Shown: positions 26,395 through 38,701, numbered from the stretch's first letter. The stretch is DNA of 64,000 bases from Qipengyuania algicida (GCF_009828025.1 NZ_WTYA01000009.1:1-64000), one strand, 5' to 3'. The notes: generated by a model not told the origin, from the letters alone. Made by a program: numbers and translations.

Positions 26395-26826
26395 TCAGCC
26401 CTCCACCACGTCGAGGCCCATCGAGCGTGCGGAGCCCTCGATGATCTTGGTTGCCTGTTCGATATTGTTGGCGTTGAGATCGGCCATCTTGGTTTCGGCG
26501 ATCTCGGCCAGTGCGGAACGCTTGATGGTCCCGGCGGAGACCTTGCCCGGCTCCTTCGAACCCGACTTCAGCTTGGCGGCCTTCTTGATCAGGAAGCTGG
26601 CCGGGGGCGTCTTGGTGACGAACGTGAACGAACGGTCGGCATAGACGGTGATGATCGTCGGGATCGGCATGCCCTTTTCAAGGCTGTCGGTCGCGGCGTT
26701 GAACGCCTTGCAGAATTCCATGATGTTGACGCCGCGCTGGCCCAGTGCGGGGCCGATTGGAGGCGACGGGTTTGCAGTGCCGGCCGGCACCTGCAACTTG
26801 ATATAGCCTTCGATTTTCTTGGCCAT
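26395..26826 (-). CDS. rplK: Ribosomal protein L11
   Basis: 143 residues. L11 binds 23S rRNA at the GTPase-associated centre and is needed for RelA activation. Hallmarks: [24 protein letters not shown] near the start (proline-rich N-domain, split here in description at [14 protein letters not shown] and [11 protein letters not shown]) and a C-terminal rRNA-binding domain ending [21 protein letters not shown] precedes the ATG. nusG, the usual upstream neighbour, is absent; a MscS gene lies upstream instead. Confidence 0.98.
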   Translation of the reverse strand: MAKKIEGYIKLQVPAGTANPSPPIGPALGQRGVNIMEFCKAFNAATDSLEKGMPIPTIITVYADRSFTFVTKTPPASFLIKKAAKLKSGSKEPGKVSAGTIKRSALAEIAETKMADLNANNIEQATKIIEGSARSMGLDVVEG

Positions 26827-26955
26827 GTGGCCACTCCTTTTCTCACTGTCGCCCGGATCTTTCGATCGTGAGGCTCATGGTAAGCGGTCAGGCGGCGCGC
26901 CAGGGGCACGTCTCCCGCGTGGGTTTTTCCAAATTCGGTGACTCGGAAAGGCGCG

Positions 26956-26983
26956 CACATAGCGCCGTGTGCTGAAAATGCAA
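26956..26983 (-). promoter_or_regulatory. Probable promoter of rplK-rplA
   Basis: Minus strand: TTGCAT (26983-26978), 16-base spacer, TATGTG (26961-26956), about 130 bases upstream of the rplK ATG. The same -10 hexamer appears at the rpsT promoter. The rest of the 213-base gap toward mscS shows nothing else. Confidence 0.4.
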
Positions 26984-27020
26984 GCGATCCTGCGGTGTGG
27001 GGCGGGAAGCAAGGAGCATA

Positions 27021-27039
27021 GGTTCGCGAACCGCGAACC
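27021..27039 (-). terminator. Short hairpin directly after the mscS stop
   Basis: GGTTCGCG (27021-27028) pairs with CGCGAACC (27032-27039) around a 3-base loop, touching the mscS stop codon. No U-tract follows on either strand, so termination strength is doubtful. Confidence 0.45.
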
Positions 27040-28125
27040 CTAAGTTTGAGGCGGCATCCCGCGTGCGTTGGCGGATTCCACTTCCAGCCTTCGCCGGATC
27101 AGCGCCTTGGGCATTTCCTTGCGCAGCCATGCCAGCATGTGTTCGCGCAAGGCGCAGCGCAACGTCCACAGGTCGCCGATGGTGTCGGCGCTGACCGACA
27201 TGCGGATCTCGATGCTTTCGGGATAGGCTTCGGTCATCAGCAGGCTGGCGGTGCGTCCGTCCCATTCGTCGCGCGATTTGACGAAGCGTTCGAATTCATC
27301 CCGTAGCGGATCAATCTCCGTCGCCGGATCGAGCCGCAGGAACACCGGCCCGGTCAGCTTTTCACTGACTCGCGACCAGTTCTCGAAACTCTGGTCGAGG
27401 AAGCGGCTGGTCGGCACCACCAGCACCCGTTCGTCCCAGGTGCGCACGGTGACGAAACTCATGCGGATTTCCTCCACGCGGCCTGCCTGACCGTCGACCT
27501 TGACCATGTCGCCGATGCGGAGCGGTTGGGTCAGCGCCATCTGGATTCCGGCGATGAGCGATTTGAGCGCAGGCTGTGCGGCGGCGCCCACTGCCAATGC
27601 GGCAAGGCCTGCCGAGGCCATCAGCGTCACCCCGATTTCGCGAACGCCGGGGACGTTCAGCATCAGCAGCGATACGGTGATGATGATGATTGCAACCTTG
27701 ATCGTGCGGCCAAGGATCGCAACGCGGGTTCGCCTCGCTCGCAGGGACACCGGATCGCTGGAATTGTCGATGTCGAGGTTGAGGCCGTTGGTGATCCCCT
27801 CGACCAGCGCATAGGCCACCCAGCCGATCAGGGCGGGTGTGAGATAGTTGGTGGCGACATCCCACCCGTCGCCGATCAGCGCGTCCGTATGGGCAGCGAT
27901 GGCAACGGCAATCCCGATCATCGCCCAGCGCGCGGGCTTGCGCACCTCGTCCAGCACCACATCGTCGACACGGTTGGCGGACAATCGCGCGATCCGCCGC
28001 AGCACGGCAAAGACGATCCAGTGGACGAGCATCGCCAGCACCGTCGCGATCACCAGGGTAATCGCGACATCGGCAAGGGCGATCGGGGAAATGCCCCAGT
28101 TGCGAGGATCGTAACGTTCCAGCAT
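27040..28125 (-). CDS. MscS-family mechanosensitive ion channel
   Basis: 361 residues, larger than E. coli MscS (286). About five membrane segments lie in residues 15-215. The pore helix region ASAGLAALAVGAAAQPALKSL is Gly/Ala-rich as in MscS TM3, followed by the beta domain GDMVKVDGQAGRVEEIRMSF and the C-terminal cytosolic vestibule. It opens under membrane tension to release solutes during hypo-osmotic shock. The ribosome site is weak. It follows the sensor kinase on the same strand after 47 bases and may be in one transcript with polA and that kinase. Confidence 0.9.
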   Translation of the reverse strand: MLERYDPRNWGISPIALADVAITLVIATVLAMLVHWIVFAVLRRIARLSANRVDDVVLDEVRKPARWAMIGIAVAIAAHTDALIGDGWDVATNYLTPALIGWVAYALVEGITNGLNLDIDNSSDPVSLRARRTRVAILGRTIKVAIIIITVSLLMLNVPGVREIGVTLMASAGLAALAVGAAAQPALKSLIAGIQMALTQPLRIGDMVKVDGQAGRVEEIRMSFVTVRTWDERVLVVPTSRFLDQSFENWSRVSEKLTGPVFLRLDPATEIDPLRDEFERFVKSRDEWDGRTASLLMTEAYPESIEIRMSVSADTIGDLWTLRCALREHMLAWLRKEMPKALIRRRLEVESANARGMPPQT

Positions 28126-28172
28126 GCGGTCGATGGCCTAGCTGCGCCCGCGGCCCGAAACAACCATCGGGT

Positions 28173-29458
28173 TTACGCGACGTTTTCCGAGCTGGGAAAA
28201 GTGATCGTGATCCTGGCCCCATCCTCGGCGAAATCCCGCTCGATCGAACCGCCCAGCTGGCGCGCGGCGCTGGTCATAAGAAGGCTGCCGAAGCCTCTTC
28301 GTTCGGGCTGCGTATCGATGGTTGCGCCGGTTTCGATCCATTCGAGCACGATCATGCCGTCCTCTTCGCGCCATGTAATCGCGATCTTACCGCCATGGGC
28401 CCAGGCGCCGTATTTGACAGCATTCGTGGTCAGCTCATGCAGCACAAGCCCCAGCGGGGTGACGGCGCGGGCGGGGAGGATCACGCGCGGCCCCTCCAGC
28501 GAGGCATCGAGCTCGTCAGAGCGATAGGGAGCGAGCGAGGTTTCGACCAGATCGGTGAGCGAGGCGACCGGTCGATCCAGCTCCCCTTGCGAGACTTCAT
28601 GGGCGGTCAGCAGCGCCCTGATCCGCCTCGCAATGGCTTCTGTGACATCCTTGGCCTCGGGCCGGTCGCGCGCGCTCAGCTGGACGATGGCAAGGATCAC
28701 AGCGAACAGGTTTTTCACCCGGTGGTTGAGCTCGCGCGCGAGCAAGTCAGCCCGGTCGCGCGCTTCGCCCAGCGCCTTGGCCTGTGCGGCTTCGGCCTCT
28801 GCCTGCGCGGTGCGTGCGACCAGCCGGATTACCGTCAGCAACACGATCACCAACAGTACCAGCAAACCGCCCAAGAGCGGCAGCACGCGGGCCTCGGCAC
28901 GCGCCGTCTGGGCGCTGGCTTGTCCGAGTACGCGTACCTCGATCGCTTCCATTTCGGCGATCGCGCGGCGCAGGCGTTCCATCGCCTCCTGCCCCTCGTC
29001 GCTCAGGATCAGGCGCCGCGCGTCGAGCACCTTGCCCTGTTCGACCAGATCGATGCTGCGGCGAAGCTCGGAAAACTTCGCGCGCGACAGGACACCGATT
29101 TCGTCCAGCAGCTCTCTTTGCCTGTCCGTGGCTTCGGGTTCGACGAGTCGACGTAGCCGCGCGAGGGTTGGCTCGATTTGCTCGCTTCCGGCAAAATACG
29201 GGCCGAGGTAGCGCCGGTCGAGCGTGATGATATAGCCGCGCTGGCCAGTCTCCCCATTGAGCGCGGCCCGATTGACCCCGCGCAGCTCGGTGATGACATT
29301 GGCGGTCTGCTGCATCTGTTCACGCTCGGTGCGCTCGGCCGAGATCGTGCGCAGGACCAGAAAGATCACCGCGAACATTGCCAGGGCCGCGATCGCGAGC
29401 AAGGCGACATTGAGCCACAGCAGGCGGGCTTGGAGCGTCTGACGGTGCCAGAACGCCT

Positions 29459-29462
<4 letters not shown>
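28173..29462 (-). CDS. HWE/HisKA_2-type sensor histidine kinase with CHASE3 domain
   Basis: 429 residues. Membrane segments at about 15-38 and 192-215 enclose a CHASE3 sensor (GETGQRGYIITLDRRYLGPY at 70-89). A coiled coil rich in Ala/Glu leads to the phospho-acceptor H247 in RELNHRVKN, then an ATPase domain with N-box ELTTNAVKYGA and GFGSLLM. Such kinases often feed the alphaproteobacterial general stress response. The start is TTG and overlaps the polA stop (29459-29462, TTGA), with GGGGAG inside the polA end. No response regulator is adjacent, so its partner is unknown. Confidence 0.88.
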
Positions 29463-32317
<2,855 letters not shown>

Positions 32318-32392
32318 GGGGGGGAGGCTTAGCAGCGACCGGCACGGAACGGGAGTAAAATTGGGGGTCAGAGAGAGAATGTTGCAGTCGCG

Positions 32393-32417
32393 GGAAACAT
32401 TTGCGGGGAAGCGCGTT
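32393..32417 (+). promoter_or_regulatory. Weak EcfG-like promoter match upstream of the small lipoprotein
   Basis: GGAAA (32393-32397), 16 bases, CGTT (32414-32417). The alphaproteobacterial general-stress sigma factor EcfG prefers GGAAC-N16/17-CGTT, so there is one mismatch. It lies 112 bases before the lipoprotein ATG. The rest of the 211-base gap after polA shows nothing else. Confidence 0.25.
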
Positions 32418-32528
32418 CTTGCCTTGCCACAATCTGGCCATTATTGCCCAAGCCGTGAGACCCGGATGGGGGACTTACGCGGACCGTATATCCGATCCGC
32501 TTAATTAACAGGATGAGGACTCAAGACT

Positions 32529-32804
32529 ATGCGCAAGATCGCTCTTATCGCTCTGACCGCCGGTGCTGCCCTTTCGCTGGCTGCCTGCTCGGAAAAGACC
32601 CAGGACGCCGCTGAAACCACCGCGACCTCGGCTGCGAACGACACCCAGGCAAACATGGAAGCTGCCGGCACCGCCGTTGGCGACGCTGCACACGATGCGG
32701 GCACCGCCATGGGCGATGCCGCCAACGACGCAGCGCATGGTGCAGCGGTTGCTGCTGACAACGCGGCGACAGAAGTGCACAAGGAAGCGAACGAGCCCAA
32801 CTGA
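32529..32804 (+). CDS. Small alanine-rich lipoprotein of unknown function
   Basis: 91 residues. Signal peptide with lipobox LAAC (Cys at about 20), then a low-complexity Ala/Asp/Thr segment with imperfect repeats of the form GDAAxDAGTA (GDAAHDAGTAMGDAANDAAHG). This pattern is amphipathic and could form a helix or short coiled coil, as in small entericidin- or Lpp-like surface lipoproteins, but no named family is certain. AGGA precedes the ATG. Strong terminator follows; monocistronic. Confidence 0.8.
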   Translation: MRKIALIALTAGAALSLAACSEKTQDAAETTATSAANDTQANMEAAGTAVGDAAHDAGTAMGDAANDAAHGAAVAADNAATEVHKEANEPN

Positions 32805-32822
32805 GGTCAGTCGCTCTGAGGA

Positions 32823-32864
32823 AAAGAGAAGGGGCGGTGCCTTGCGGCGCCGCCCCTTCTCTTT
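32823..32864. terminator. Bidirectional terminator between the lipoprotein and the beta-lactamase-like gene
   Basis: A perfect 15-bp stem (32823-32837 with 32850-32864), 12-base loop. The rightward RNA ends CUCUUU and the leftward RNA ends CUUUUCC, so it can serve both convergent genes. Confidence 0.85.
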
Positions 32865-32901
32865 GCCGGAAGATTGAAGCCCGGCACCATTCAATGGAAA
32901 G

Positions 32902-33924
32902 CTATTTGCCGCCGTAATCCGCGCTGGCGTAATGGCGCTCGGGAGCGACTTCGGCGTAACCATCGTAAATCGCGCGCGAGATCATCGCGATCTTCTGTTC
33001 GCGCGCACCGCGCGAGCGTTGTCCCGTGACATAGACCGCAACTGCCAGAGTGCGTCCATCGGGCGTCTCGATCAGGCCGACATCGCTACAGGTGTCGTGC
33101 AGCGAACCGGTCTTATGGAGTACCTTGGCATCGGTAGGGATAAGATATTTCATCCGGTTGCGGCCGGTGACCGTGCGGCTCATCGCGCCGAGGATCACCT
33201 TGCGGCTGTCAGCCGACAGCCAGCGCCCCTGATAAAGGCCTGCGAGCAGTGTCACCATCGCCTTGGGCGTGGCGCTGTCCCGATTGTCGATATGGTTGGC
33301 TGGATCGAATTCGCCATCGTCACGCACCAGTGTGAGGATGTCGCGCGTCATGTTGAAATTGCTGATCCCGGCGCGATGCACCCATTTGTCGACCGCTTCC
33401 GGGCCGCCAACCACCCGCAGCAGCGCATCGGCGGCGTAATTGTTCGAACGGGTAATCATCAATTCGATCAGGCGGGTGGCGGGAAGCCTCTCACCCTCGC
33501 GCACCGGCGCGACCTTCGACGAAAAAGGCTTGGAGCGCACCGGATAGAGCATCGGGAAGCTGTCATTCAGCGACCAGCGCCCATCCTCGACACCTTGCAT
33601 GAAGGTCGCGGCGATAGCGATCTTGCTGGTGCTGGCCATCGGGAACCGCTGGTCGCCCAGAACGCTAACCATTTGTCCGGTCGAAAGATCGACGGCGGCC
33701 ACCCCGATGCGACCGTTCGAACCATCGGCAACGGAAGCGACGCGACGTTCGAGATCGGTGGTGTAAACTGCCTTGAGTGATGGCGGAACGCGCTGTTCGG
33801 TTCCCAGCGCATTGTCGAACTGAGTTTCGAAACTTGCCGGATGCTGTTGCGCACCCAGTTGTGATGGAGATGCGGCACCGAGCAGTACCGCGACCAAAGC
33901 TCCCGCAAGCGATCTTACAATCAT
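32902..33924 (-). CDS. Class A beta-lactamase-like serine hydrolase
   Basis: 340 residues, about 50 longer than a usual class A enzyme. Signal peptide to about residue 25. Active-site motifs: S98-T-S-K101, SNN (160-162, for SDN) and KTG (271-273). The omega loop runs R201-DDGEFDP to NRDSATP (214-220). Aligned without gaps on TEM numbering, position 166, the deacylating Glu, is D203 and N170 is D207; E205 could take the role if the loop is shifted. It may be a weak penicillinase, or a related peptidase or penicillin-binding hydrolase. It is divergent from the kinase gene at 34091, and no AmpR-type regulator is present. Confidence 0.82.
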   Translation of the reverse strand: MIVRSLAGALVAVLLGAASPSQLGAQQHPASFETQFDNALGTEQRVPPSLKAVYTTDLERRVASVADGSNGRIGVAAVDLSTGQMVSVLGDQRFPMASTSKIAIAATFMQGVEDGRWSLNDSFPMLYPVRSKPFSSKVAPVREGERLPATRLIELMITRSNNYAADALLRVVGGPEAVDKWVHRAGISNFNMTRDILTLVRDDGEFDPANHIDNRDSATPKAMVTLLAGLYQGRWLSADSRKVILGAMSRTVTGRNRMKYLIPTDAKVLHKTGSLHDTCSDVGLIETPDGRTLAVAVYVTGQRSRGAREQKIAMISRAIYDGYAEVAPERHYASADYGGK

Positions 33925-34090
33925 GCGACCCCGTGTATCCCGAATATGGTTTGTGTTCCCTTAACAATCACAACTTGAGACGTATGGAAAGGTTTGAGCG
34001 ATGAGCCGACAATTCCTTGCGTCGGTTGCAAAAATGACCTGCCAATAAAGATGCTTGCTCTTTGCAAAGGCATGCGTCCAGAAAAGAACG

Positions 34091-35440
34091 ATGGATGAGG
34101 ATCAGGATGGCCAATCGCTGGAGCGCGGCCTCGCCCGAGCCCTGGCTCGTGCAGGGCTGTCCGCACCTGCCGATCTCACCCGCCTGACCGGCGGCGCCAC
34201 GATGGAAAGCTGGCGCTTTTGGGCAGATGGCGAGGCGTTCGTGCTGCGCCGGGCGTCATCGCCCGAACTGATGGCGCATCGTGCGCTCGACCACCCGGCT
34301 GAGGCGGCTATCACTCGCGCCGTGCGCGGCGAGGGTGTGGTTGCTCCGCAAATCGTGGTCGAACTGGAGCCGGAAGATGCGATCGGCACCGGTTTCGTGA
34401 TGCGCGCCCTGCCCGGAACACCCGATCCGGCACGCATTCTGGCCTGCGAGGAGCCGGCTTTGCTGCTCAGGCAATGCGCCAGTGAGCTGGCGAGCATTCA
34501 TCGGCTTTCGGCGGATGCACTCCCTGCGTCGATCCCCGGCATGGATTATCGTGAAGCGCTCACGGGCCTCTACAAACAATTCGAAGAGGCAGGTGGCGAT
34601 CGCCCGATCATCGCGCTGGCGCTGCGGTGGCTGAGCGAACATCTGCCCGAACCCGTCCCGCCGCGCCTTGTCCATGGCGACTACCGGATCGGCAATCTGC
34701 TGGTCGATGGTAGCCAGCTGACCGGCGTGCTCGATTGGGAACTGGCCCATCTCGGCGATCCGCATGAGGACCTGGCCTATGCCTGCATGACCGTCTGGCG
34801 CTTCGCCCGGATCGACCGCCCGGCGATGGGTCTGGGGACACTGGAGGCGTTCTTTGACGCCTACGAGATGGCGGGTGGCGCGCCTGTCGAACGTGCGCGT
34901 TTCGACTTCTGGCTGGTTTACCGCACGTGCTGGTGGGCGCTGGGATGCCTGCGGATGGGGGCAACATGGCGATCCGGTGCGGACCGCACACTCGAGCGGG
35001 CGATCATCTCGCGCCGGACCAGCGAACAGGAACTCGACCTGCTGATGTTGCTGGAGGGCGAAGCGCCTGAGGCTGAGCGGAAGCGTGCATTACCTGCACC
35101 AGCATCGGATGCCGAGCCGCGCGGTGAGGCGACAAGCGGGGATCTCGCCACCGCCATCTCCGAGTGGCTGGCGACGGTGAAGCACCGGATGGAAGGGCAT
35201 GACCGTTTCCAGTTGGCGGTCGCGCGCAATGCGCTGGGTATTATCGCGCGGTCTTCAGGTGGCGGTGCGCCGGTCGAAGATCGCGTGCTGGCAGAGGCGT
35301 TGCTGTCGGGCGACATGACACTGGCGGAGCCCGGCCTGCTGGCAAGGCTGCGCCGGATCGCGCTCGACAAGCTCTCCAAAGACATGCCCAAATATCCTGC
35401 GCTCGCAGAAGCGCGACACCAATGGATCGGAGAGGCCTGA
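34091..35440 (+). CDS. APH-type kinase fused to a DUF6285-like domain (ACAD10/11-like partner)
   Basis: 449 residues. Residues 1-330 are an aminoglycoside-phosphotransferase-fold kinase: catalytic loop HGDYRIGNLL and metal site LDWELAHLGDP. Residues about 350-449 (DLATAISEWLATV, AVARNALGII) match the small DUF6285 family, normally a separate gene beside such kinases. The next gene is an acyl-CoA dehydrogenase, overlapping by one base. In mammalian ACAD10/11 and in the Pseudomonas Lva system, kinase plus dehydrogenase-like protein use a phosphorylated 4-hydroxyacyl-CoA intermediate, so that role is inferred here. The ATG at 34091 has only a weak ribosome site; a TTG at 34055 is possible. Confidence 0.85.
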   Translation: MDEDQDGQSLERGLARALARAGLSAPADLTRLTGGATMESWRFWADGEAFVLRRASSPELMAHRALDHPAEAAITRAVRGEGVVAPQIVVELEPEDAIGTGFVMRALPGTPDPARILACEEPALLLRQCASELASIHRLSADALPASIPGMDYREALTGLYKQFEEAGGDRPIIALALRWLSEHLPEPVPPRLVHGDYRIGNLLVDGSQLTGVLDWELAHLGDPHEDLAYACMTVWRFARIDRPAMGLGTLEAFFDAYEMAGGAPVERARFDFWLVYRTCWWALGCLRMGATWRSGADRTLERAIISRRTSEQELDLLMLLEGEAPEAERKRALPAPASDAEPRGEATSGDLATAISEWLATVKHRMEGHDRFQLAVARNALGIIARSSGGGAPVEDRVLAEALLSGDMTLAEPGLLARLRRIALDKLSKDMPKYPALAEARHQWIGEA

Positions 35441-36735
35441 TGGATTTCACCATACCTGTTGAGCTGGAAAATTATTACACCGAGCTTGAGCGCTTCATCG
35501 AAGCCGAGATCGAGCCGTTGGTGGCCAAGGACGACAATGTCCGCTTCTTCGACCACCGGCGCGAGGATGCGCGCACAGATTGGGATCGCGGTGGCCTGCC
35601 CAATCATGCATGGGAGGAACTGCTGCGCGAGGCGACGACGCGAGCCGATGCGGCGGGGCACTGGCGGTTCTCCACGCCTAAAAAATACGGCGGCAAGGAT
35701 GGGTCCAATTTGTGGATGGCGGTGATCCGTGACCGCTTCGCACAGCGCGGACTGGGCCTCCACAACGACCTCCAGAACGAGCACTCGATCGTCGGCAATT
35801 TCCCTTTCGTTGCGATGTTCGAAACCTTCGGGACCGAAGTGCAGAAGCAGGAATTCATTACCGGCGGGTTTGAACGCAAGCGCCGCGTTGCTTTCGGACT
35901 GACCGAGGCCGAGCACGGCTCCGACGCGACATGGATGGGCACGCGTGCATTGCGCGAAACCCGCGATGGCGTTCCCGGATGGCGGATCGACGGTGAGAAG
36001 ATGTGGATCACCGGGATGCATGTCGCGACCCATTGCGCGGTGTTCGCGCGCACTAGCGGAGAGGATGGCGATGCGCGCGGGATCACCTGCCTTTTGGTGC
36101 CGAACCCCACGCCGGGGTTGGAGATCGAGGAGTGGATGTGGACCTTCAACATGCCCACCGATCATCCGCGGCTCAGCCTGACGAACGTTTGGGTGCCGGA
36201 GGATGCGATGCTGGGTGAGGAAGGCCGCGGCCTCGCGCTGGCGCAGAGCTTCGTTCACCAGAACCGCATTCGCCAGGCTGCCTCATCGCTTGGTGCAGCG
36301 CAATTCTGCGTAGAGGAAAGCGTCAAATACGCCCGCCAGCGCAAGCCTTTCGGCGAGGAGCTGGCGAAGAACCAGGCGATCCAGTTCCCGCTGGTCGAAC
36401 TCGCGACGCAATGCGAGATGCTGCGGCTGCTGATCTACAAGACCGCGTGGGAAATAGACCGCCTGCCGCACAGGGAGATCGAAAAGCAGCTCTCCGACAA
36501 GGTATCCATGTGCAACTACTGGGCGAACCGGCTGGTCTGCGAAGCGGCAGACCGCGCGATGCAGGTGCATGGCGGAATCGGCTATTCTCGCCACAAGCCG
36601 TTTGAACACATCTATCGCCACCACCGCCGCTATCGCATTACCGAAGGGGCTGAGGAGATCCAGATGCGCAAGGTCGCGGCGTATTTGTTCGGCTATCTCG
36701 GCCCGCGCAAGGGGAGGTTTGAGTCTTCGTCATAG
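35440..36735 (+). CDS. Acyl-CoA dehydrogenase family protein, ACAD10/11-like
   Basis: 431 residues, FAD-dependent. Typical order: helical N-domain, beta domain with AFGLTEAEHGSDATWMGT (FAD and substrate contacts) and GEKMWITG, then helical C-domain with GRGLALAQ, and MQVHGGIGYSRHKPFEHIYR near the end. The start overlaps the kinase stop (TGATG at 35438-35442) with GGAGAGG upstream, so the two are co-translated. With the kinase it probably removes the 4-hydroxyl of hydroxy fatty acyl-CoA before beta-oxidation. The alternative is an ordinary medium- or long-chain dehydrogenase. Confidence 0.9.
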   Translation: MDFTIPVELENYYTELERFIEAEIEPLVAKDDNVRFFDHRREDARTDWDRGGLPNHAWEELLREATTRADAAGHWRFSTPKKYGGKDGSNLWMAVIRDRFAQRGLGLHNDLQNEHSIVGNFPFVAMFETFGTEVQKQEFITGGFERKRRVAFGLTEAEHGSDATWMGTRALRETRDGVPGWRIDGEKMWITGMHVATHCAVFARTSGEDGDARGITCLLVPNPTPGLEIEEWMWTFNMPTDHPRLSLTNVWVPEDAMLGEEGRGLALAQSFVHQNRIRQAASSLGAAQFCVEESVKYARQRKPFGEELAKNQAIQFPLVELATQCEMLRLLIYKTAWEIDRLPHREIEKQLSDKVSMCNYWANRLVCEAADRAMQVHGGIGYSRHKPFEHIYRHHRRYRITEGAEEIQMRKVAAYLFGYLGPRKGRFESSS

Positions 36736-36769
36736 TCGCGCAAGCGCGGCGCGGACTGCCTTACCCGCC

Positions 36770-38701
36770 TCAAATCGCGTATTGCGCGCCCAACTCGATC
36801 ACCCGATTGTGCGGGATGTTGAAATAGTCGGTCGGGTCGGTGGCGTTGCGATAGAGGAAAATGAACAGCAGATCCTGCCACAACGGCATCCCGTGTCCCT
36901 TCGATGGGGCGAGGCGGCTGCGCCCGATGAAATAGCTGGTGCGCATCGGATCGGCGATCCCGGCCGCAACCATGTCGTCATGCACGCATGGGCTCTCCAT
37001 GAAGCCGTAATTGAGCACGACCCGGGTGAATTGCCCGTCGATTTCCTCTCGCGCGATGCGGTTGTTGCGCGAGACGAAAGGCACCGGGCGGGTTTTTACG
37101 CGAGTGATGTAATTGTGCGCGTGGAGCACGTGGTTGTGCTTGAGGTTGTGGAGCAGTGCATGGGGCGTCAGCTCATTGCGCGAGGTCAAGAACACCGCCA
37201 CTCCGGGAACTTCCGCTACGGGACGTTTACGGAGCGAGCGGGCGAAATCCTCAAGCTTGACCGCCCCGTCGTTTTCGATCGCGGCGAGCAGTTTGCGCCC
37301 GGTTACCCATGTCCAGATCAGCAGAAATAGTCCCGCCGCGATGGTCAGCGGCACCCAGCCGCCCTCGGTCACGCGCAGGAGGTTGGCGCCGAGGAACAGG
37401 CAATCGAGCGCGAGGAAGGGGATCATCAGGGCCAGCGTGGTGAAACGGCTCCATCTCCACCGCCTGCGGATGACCACGATCGCCAGCAGGCTGGTGACCA
37501 CCATCGTGCCGGTCACCGCAATGCCATAGGCTGCCGCCATCGCACTGGAGCTACGGAAGGCGAGCACCAGCGCAACGACGCCGAACAGCAACGCCCAGTT
37601 GACCGCGGCGATATATATCTGACCCGCGTGCCCCGCCGAAGTCTGGCGGATCTTGAGCCGGGGCAGCAGGTGCAGCTGCATGGCCTGCTGGGTGAGCGAA
37701 AAGGCGCCGGTAATCACCGCCTGGCTTGCGATGATCGTCGCCGCCGTCGCCAGCACGATCATCGCCAGACGCAGCGATTCCGGCACCATGGCAAAGAACC
37801 AGTCCTGATCGATGAAATTGGCGTGGGGCGCGATGTTGAAAGCATGGCGTGCGAAGGCGCCCTGCCCCAGATAATTGAGCGCGAGTGCGGGAAACACCAG
37901 CGCCAGCCATGCGATGCGGATCGGCAGGCGTCCGAAATGCCCCATGTCGGCGGTCAGCGCCTCGGCCCCCGTGACGGTCAGGAATACTGCCCCAAGTACG
38001 AACAGGCCGAGCACGCCATGGGTCAGCATGAAGCGCACCGCGTGGATCGGCACGAATGCGGACAGGATTGCCGGATCCTGGACGACGTAGTGCAGGCCGA
38101 TCGCGCCAATCGCGATGAACCAGATAATGCAGACCGGTCCGAACAGCCGCGCCACCGCCTTCGTTCCGTGCGCCTGCACCATGAACACCGCGAACAGGAT
38201 CGCCAGCGTGATCATAATGATATGCGGCTGGCTCATCGCGCCGCCGATGCCGGGTAGCGATTTGAGCCCTTCGACGGCGCTCAGCACCGACAGCGCAGGG
38301 GTGATAATCGCATCGCCGTAGAACAGCGCCGCGCCAATGGCGCCCAGCGCGAGCAGCGCCATCCTGCCGCGCTTCACCTTCGCCCGCGCCAATGCCAGTA
38401 AGGCGAGCACTCCGCCTTCGCCGTCATTGTCCGCGCGCATCAGAATGATCATGTATTTGAGCGTCACGATCAGGATCAGCGCCCACAACATCAGGCTGAC
38501 GACGCCGACGATTTCCTCGCGATAGAGACCATCGGAGGCCGCCTGGCTCAAAGCCTCGCGGAAGGCGTAAAGCGGGCTGGTGCCGATATCGCCGAAAACG
38601 ACGCCGGTCGCGCCGATGGTGAGACCGGCGAGAACCTTGCCTTTCGGACTTTCAGCGTGATTTGCATGAATCTCGGGAAGGCTGGCTGCGGCTGTTGCCA
38701 C
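36770..38701 (-). CDS. kup: Kup/KUP-family potassium uptake transporter
   Basis: 643 residues, 12 membrane segments in the first 440, then a cytosolic C-domain. Family marks: TIGATGVVFGDIGTSPLYAF at 28-47 and DNDGEGGVLALLAL after segment 2. It imports K+ with H+ at low affinity. The start is GTG (38701) with GGGGTG upstream; no in-frame ATG lies nearby. The 189-base gap toward groEL holds the groEL terminator. The convergent acyl-CoA dehydrogenase ends 34 bases away. Confidence 0.94.
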   Translation of the reverse strand: MATAAASLPEIHANHAESPKGKVLAGLTIGATGVVFGDIGTSPLYAFREALSQAASDGLYREEIVGVVSLMLWALILIVTLKYMIILMRADNDGEGGVLALLALARAKVKRGRMALLALGAIGAALFYGDAIITPALSVLSAVEGLKSLPGIGGAMSQPHIIMITLAILFAVFMVQAHGTKAVARLFGPVCIIWFIAIGAIGLHYVVQDPAILSAFVPIHAVRFMLTHGVLGLFVLGAVFLTVTGAEALTADMGHFGRLPIRIAWLALVFPALALNYLGQGAFARHAFNIAPHANFIDQDWFFAMVPESLRLAMIVLATAATIIASQAVITGAFSLTQQAMQLHLLPRLKIRQTSAGHAGQIYIAAVNWALLFGVVALVLAFRSSSAMAAAYGIAVTGTMVVTSLLAIVVIRRRWRWSRFTTLALMIPFLALDCLFLGANLLRVTEGGWVPLTIAAGLFLLIWTWVTGRKLLAAIENDGAVKLEDFARSLRKRPVAEVPGVAVFLTSRNELTPHALLHNLKHNHVLHAHNYITRVKTRPVPFVSRNNRIAREEIDGQFTRVVLNYGFMESPCVHDDMVAAGIADPMRTSYFIGRSRLAPSKGHGMPLWQDLLFIFLYRNATDPTDYFNIPHNRVIELGAQYAI

